Origin: Spirochaeta sp. UBA5339
GTDB taxonomy: Bacteria > Spirochaetota > Spirochaetia > DSM-2461
Reading direction: 5' to 3'
Assembly (NCBI GenBank): GCA_002408085.1
Contig: DHQL01000011.1
Location: 186,001 to 250,000, forward strand
Length of the DNA: 64,000 bases
Positions 61,481 to 64,000 of the stretch are shown here, piece after piece. The position numbers and the translations under genes are program-made. The number at the start of each line of letters is the position of its first letter. Position 1 is the stretch's first letter. Under the pieces are notes generated by a model. The model was not told the origin of the DNA and searched no databases. It worked only from the letters and a program-made list of their open reading frames with translations.

Positions 61481-62723
61481 TTTCCTGACCCCCGGTAGAC
61501 TGGCTGAGAGACTCAGCTGGAAGACGGAACTGGACAAAGAGGACTGCGCCCGGTTCAGCTCCGAACTCTTTGACATAATCATCAGAGAGCTTAAAAAGGA
61601 CGATACCTTCTCCATCTTCGGATTCGGAACCTTTAGAAAAAGCTTTGTCCCCCTCTCAACTGCCCGGAACCCCCAGACCGGAGAGACAATCAATGTCCCG
61701 CCCCACTACAGAGTAAAATTTTCCCCCGCCGGCAAAGTTGCCGAAAGGATCAATGCGGAATACGCTGATCTGACCCCCATCATCCTTGAAACAGAGGAAC
61801 GGGTCAAAGAGGGGCTGCTCCTGAAGGCTGAACGCTATATCATGACCATCCAGGCAGAACCGGAACCTGTGGAACCGGAGAAACCTGAAGTACCGGAGAA
61901 GATTGAAGAAGCTTCCGAGTCCGATGAAACCGAAAACAGAATTGAAGAGATAGTTGAAAAAACCGTCTTCACCGAAGCTCCTGAAAAGGAGGAGCTTCCT
62001 GAAGAAGAGAGTGCTGAAGCATCTGAAGAGTGCAGTGAAGAGCCGACTCAGGATGAATTCAAAACAGAAGATGAGCCTGACTTCGAGTTCCAGAAAGAGG
62101 ATAGAGGATTTATGAAACTGATCCTTCTGAGCCTCCTTGCTCTGGTGCTGATCCTTGGTATCGGCTGGCTTATATTCCGGAACATCGGAAATGACGGTGT
62201 AACAGAGATTGTTGTCAGCCAGGCTGCTGAAGAAGTCTCAGAGCCTCCTGCTGCCCCGGAAGAGCCCGCAGCAGTTGAAGAGCCCATTACTCCCGCAGCT
62301 CCCGTAGAAGCCGCATCAGAGGCTCTCCCTGAATCCAGCTACAGCATAGAGTCGGGAGACTCCTTCAGTCTTCTGGCCCAGCGCCGCTGGGGCAATATCT
62401 ACCTCTGGCCCTATCTCTACAAACGTAACAGCAGCAACTTCCCCGACCCCGACCTGGTACGCCCGGGAGACAGCATTGTGATTCCTCCCGAGCCCGACAG
62501 AACACGGGATCAGATCAGGATAGAGGACAGCATTATCTATGCCTATAAACGCTACAGGGATCTGATAGAGGAGCAGTCCGGCAGTCCCCGGAATCCCAAC
62601 AGGGAGCTGAGCGCTGACTATGTGCTCCTGGGAGGAGAGCGCCTCTACCCGGACTTTCTTGAAAGAAGAAAGGACGAGCTGAGAACAGATGATATCCGGA
62701 GGGTTCAGCGCCTGGGGGAGTAG
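61473..62723 (+). CDS. HU-domain protein with transmembrane helix and LysM domain
   Basis: A 416-residue protein of unusual layout. Residues 1-98 are an HU/IHF domain, with GFGTFRKSF and the DNA-arm motif TARNPQTGETINVPPHYRV. Residues 125-208 are an acidic Glu/Pro-rich linker. A single membrane helix KLILLSLLALVLILGIGWLIF follows (about 212-232), then a Pro/Ala/Glu spacer, a LysM domain (about 288-340; SYSIESGDSFSLLAQRRWG ... DLVRPGDSIVIPPE), and a C-terminal helical tail. With no signal peptide the N-terminus should be in the cytoplasm and LysM in the periplasm on peptidoglycan. It overlaps the upstream HU gene by 8 bp. Confidence 0.88.
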   Translation: MSNFLTPGRLAERLSWKTELDKEDCARFSSELFDIIIRELKKDDTFSIFGFGTFRKSFVPLSTARNPQTGETINVPPHYRVKFSPAGKVAERINAEYADLTPIILETEERVKEGLLLKAERYIMTIQAEPEPVEPEKPEVPEKIEEASESDETENRIEEIVEKTVFTEAPEKEELPEEESAEASEECSEEPTQDEFKTEDEPDFEFQKEDRGFMKLILLSLLALVLILGIGWLIFRNIGNDGVTEIVVSQAAEEVSEPPAAPEEPAAVEEPITPAAPVEAASEALPESSYSIESGDSFSLLAQRRWGNIYLWPYLYKRNSSNFPDPDLVRPGDSIVIPPEPDRTRDQIRIEDSIIYAYKRYRDLIEEQSGSPRNPNRELSADYVLLGGERLYPDFLERRKDELRTDDIRRVQRLGE

Positions 62724-62779
62724 GCGCCTTTCGCCAGTCCGACTGATCCGTACCCGGACAGCCTCCCCCTGAAAAAGAA

Positions 62780-64000
62780 CTAATCCTGCGCCAGAAAATC
62801 CTCATAGGACATCAGTACGGTTCCGTTCTTTCTTGCCTTCTGGAGCTTGGAACTTGTGCCTTCGGGATCTTCACAGAGCAGAATGGCCGTGGACTTTGTC
62901 ACCGAAGAGGAGAACTCATAGCCCCTCTCTTCAATGATCTTCTGAAGCTCCTTCCGTCCCATAGGTCCCTTTCCTGTCATACAGACCTGCCCCTTTGCCC
63001 CTGACTGATCCACCTCTTTGATATTTACAACCTTAAGAAGGTTCTCCAGAAAGCGTCTGTTGTCATCAACCTTCTTCCAGGCAATGATATTCTGGCCGAT
63101 CACATAGCTTTCATCTTCAAAATCCATAAACTCGTCCATGGTTTTGATGCCCAGCTTCTTGAGGGCCTTCTGCTGTACCAGGGGGATTCCCAGTTTGCTG
63201 ACCAGTTCGGGTGCCGTCATGGAACTTACCTTCTGCACCTGCTCCAGGAAGTTGTTTATCTTCTTGTCTCCGAATCCCTCAAGGCCCATCAGGTTTTCCC
63301 GGGTCACATGGTAGAGGTCCCTGACATTGTCGATGATCTTTCTCTCAAAGAGGGCTCTGACTGTAGCCTCGGCCACCTGCTCCATTCCGGACTCCTTCAC
63401 CCAGTAGAGGATGGTCTGAATCTTCCGTTCGGGGCAGTCGGGATTGGTGCACTTCAAATGAACCCCTTCATTTGCTACCGGGCTGTGGCACACCGGACAG
63501 TCCGCAGGTGCCAGATCGGAGAAGAAGAGCTCCCCTTCCCTGCTTTTTGAGGAGAGGTTCTCCTTTACATAGGGAATAACATCGTTGGCCCGTTCGATCA
63601 GAAGTTCATCTCCCAGCTGCAGGGCCATGGCCTCCACAAAGGCGTTGTTATGAAGGGATGCCCGGGAGAGGGTCGCTCCCCCCAGCTGTATGGGTTCAAA
63701 GAGGGCCACGGGAACCAGGGCACCCTGACGGCTGACCTGCCACTCCACTCCCGTAAGGCGGGTCTTCTTTGCCGCCGCAGGGGGTTTTATGGCAATGGCG
63801 TAGTGATGGTGATGGTCCACAACCCAGCGGCTGTCGATCTCCTCGTGGCTGGTATTGTCATCCACCGTCAGAATCAGACCGTCGGTCTCATAGAGCCACC
63901 TGTCTCTGTACTCGTCAAGGTAGCTGTTATAGAATTTCTCCACCTCTTCACGTGAAGCAATGGAGAAGTACTCTACCGTATGAAAACCGGCCTCTTTCAG
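62780..64000 (-). CDS. ligA: NAD-dependent DNA ligase LigA, C-terminal part (cut by window edge)
   Basis: The last 406 codons are seen; the 5' part lies beyond the right edge. Order: end of the adenylation domain (ETDGLILTVDD), OB fold (LFEPIQLGGATLSRASLHN), zinc finger CPVCHSPVANEGVHLKCTNPDCPERK-type with four Cys (about 127-149 of the visible part), helix-hairpin-helix (LEGFGDKKINNFLEQVQK), and a BRCT domain at the end (VCMTGKGPMGRKELQKIIEE). It seals nicks in replication. YAIAIKPPA stands where YAIAYKFPA is usual, a mild divergence near the catalytic face. Convergent with the HU-LysM gene. Confidence 0.92.
   Translation of the reverse strand: MKEAGFHTVEYFSIASREEVEKFYNSYLDEYRDRWLYETDGLILTVDDNTSHEEIDSRWVVDHHHHYAIAIKPPAAAKKTRLTGVEWQVSRQGALVPVALFEPIQLGGATLSRASLHNNAFVEAMALQLGDELLIERANDVIPYVKENLSSKSREGELFFSDLAPADCPVCHSPVANEGVHLKCTNPDCPERKIQTILYWVKESGMEQVAEATVRALFERKIIDNVRDLYHVTRENLMGLEGFGDKKINNFLEQVQKVSSMTAPELVSKLGIPLVQQKALKKLGIKTMDEFMDFEDESYVIGQNIIAWKKVDDNRRFLENLLKVVNIKEVDQSGAKGQVCMTGKGPMGRKELQKIIEERGYEFSSSVTKSTAILLCEDPEGTSSKLQKARKNGTVLMSYEDFLAQD

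Noticed and set aside
1..64000. CRISPR arrays, rRNA genes, prophage or insertion sequences
   Set aside because: No regularly spaced repeats, transposase-like frames, att-like repeats at the tRNA genes or rRNA blocks were seen on reading either strand.

Overview
The window is about 64 kb of an ordinary chromosome, densely coded on both strands, from what looks like a free-living, probably anaerobic spirochaete (family-level guess). Pointers, all by inference: an oxygen-sensing diiron-type domain fused to a GGDEF domain (the type studied in Treponema), two methyl-accepting chemotaxis proteins, type III glutamine synthetase, many secreted or lipoprotein products with a short lipobox, a single-domain bacterial histone, and an HU protein joined to LysM. 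No insertion sequence, phage, CRISPR array or rRNA was seen. Both ends cut genes: a TRAP permease on the left and a DNA ligase on the right.

0-5 kb: a leftward L-tartrate operon (ttdA-ttdB-dctP-dctQ-dctM) with two overlapping GntR regulators beside it; both promoters carry the same 10-bp word next to the -10 box. 5-13 kb: an FMN oxidoreductase divergent from a FabF-type ketoacyl synthase, a zinc alcohol dehydrogenase with a palindrome inside its promoter, class I aldolase, a cyclic-nucleotide-binding protein and the diiron/GGDEF protein. 13-19 kb: a polyol operon (FGGY kinase, GatD-like dehydrogenase, KbaZ-like protein) with an AraR-like regulator; identical palindromic operators precede operon and regulator. 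19-26 kb: small genes (slyX, a beta-hydroxyacid dehydrogenase, a TSCPD protein) and a three-subunit molybdenum hydroxylase divergent from a lipid kinase.

26-39 kb: a 61-residue bacterial histone, a DUF4105 membrane protein, an M16 protease, an inactive membrane rhodanese, then the leftward cluster deoA-recJ-M23 peptidase-rpsU, where rpsU has no ATG, GTG or TTG start, followed upstream by thpR, a chemoreceptor and recO. 39-48 kb: lon, an outer-membrane barrel protein, a pRiA4b-like protein, an M20 peptidase with a YfcC-type carrier. 48-53 kb: a second chemoreceptor and a biotin block (birA-like gene with a BirA box over its start, bioY, and ECF ATPase and permease genes). 53-59 kb: a nitrogen block, a NifA-like activator followed by amtB-glnB and glnN, the latter two units each preceded by a sigma-54 promoter. 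59-64 kb: two identical tRNA-Asn genes, a lipoprotein, rbsD, an HU gene, the HU-membrane-LysM fusion and the 3' part of ligA.

Functionally the window couples dicarboxylate and polyol use, nitrogen and biotin supply, and chromosome-structure proteins (histone, HU, HU-LysM). The strongest candidates for new biology are the HU-LysM protein as a possible nucleoid-to-wall tether, the AUC start of rpsU, and the ligase-motif-poor BirA homologue that keeps its operator.
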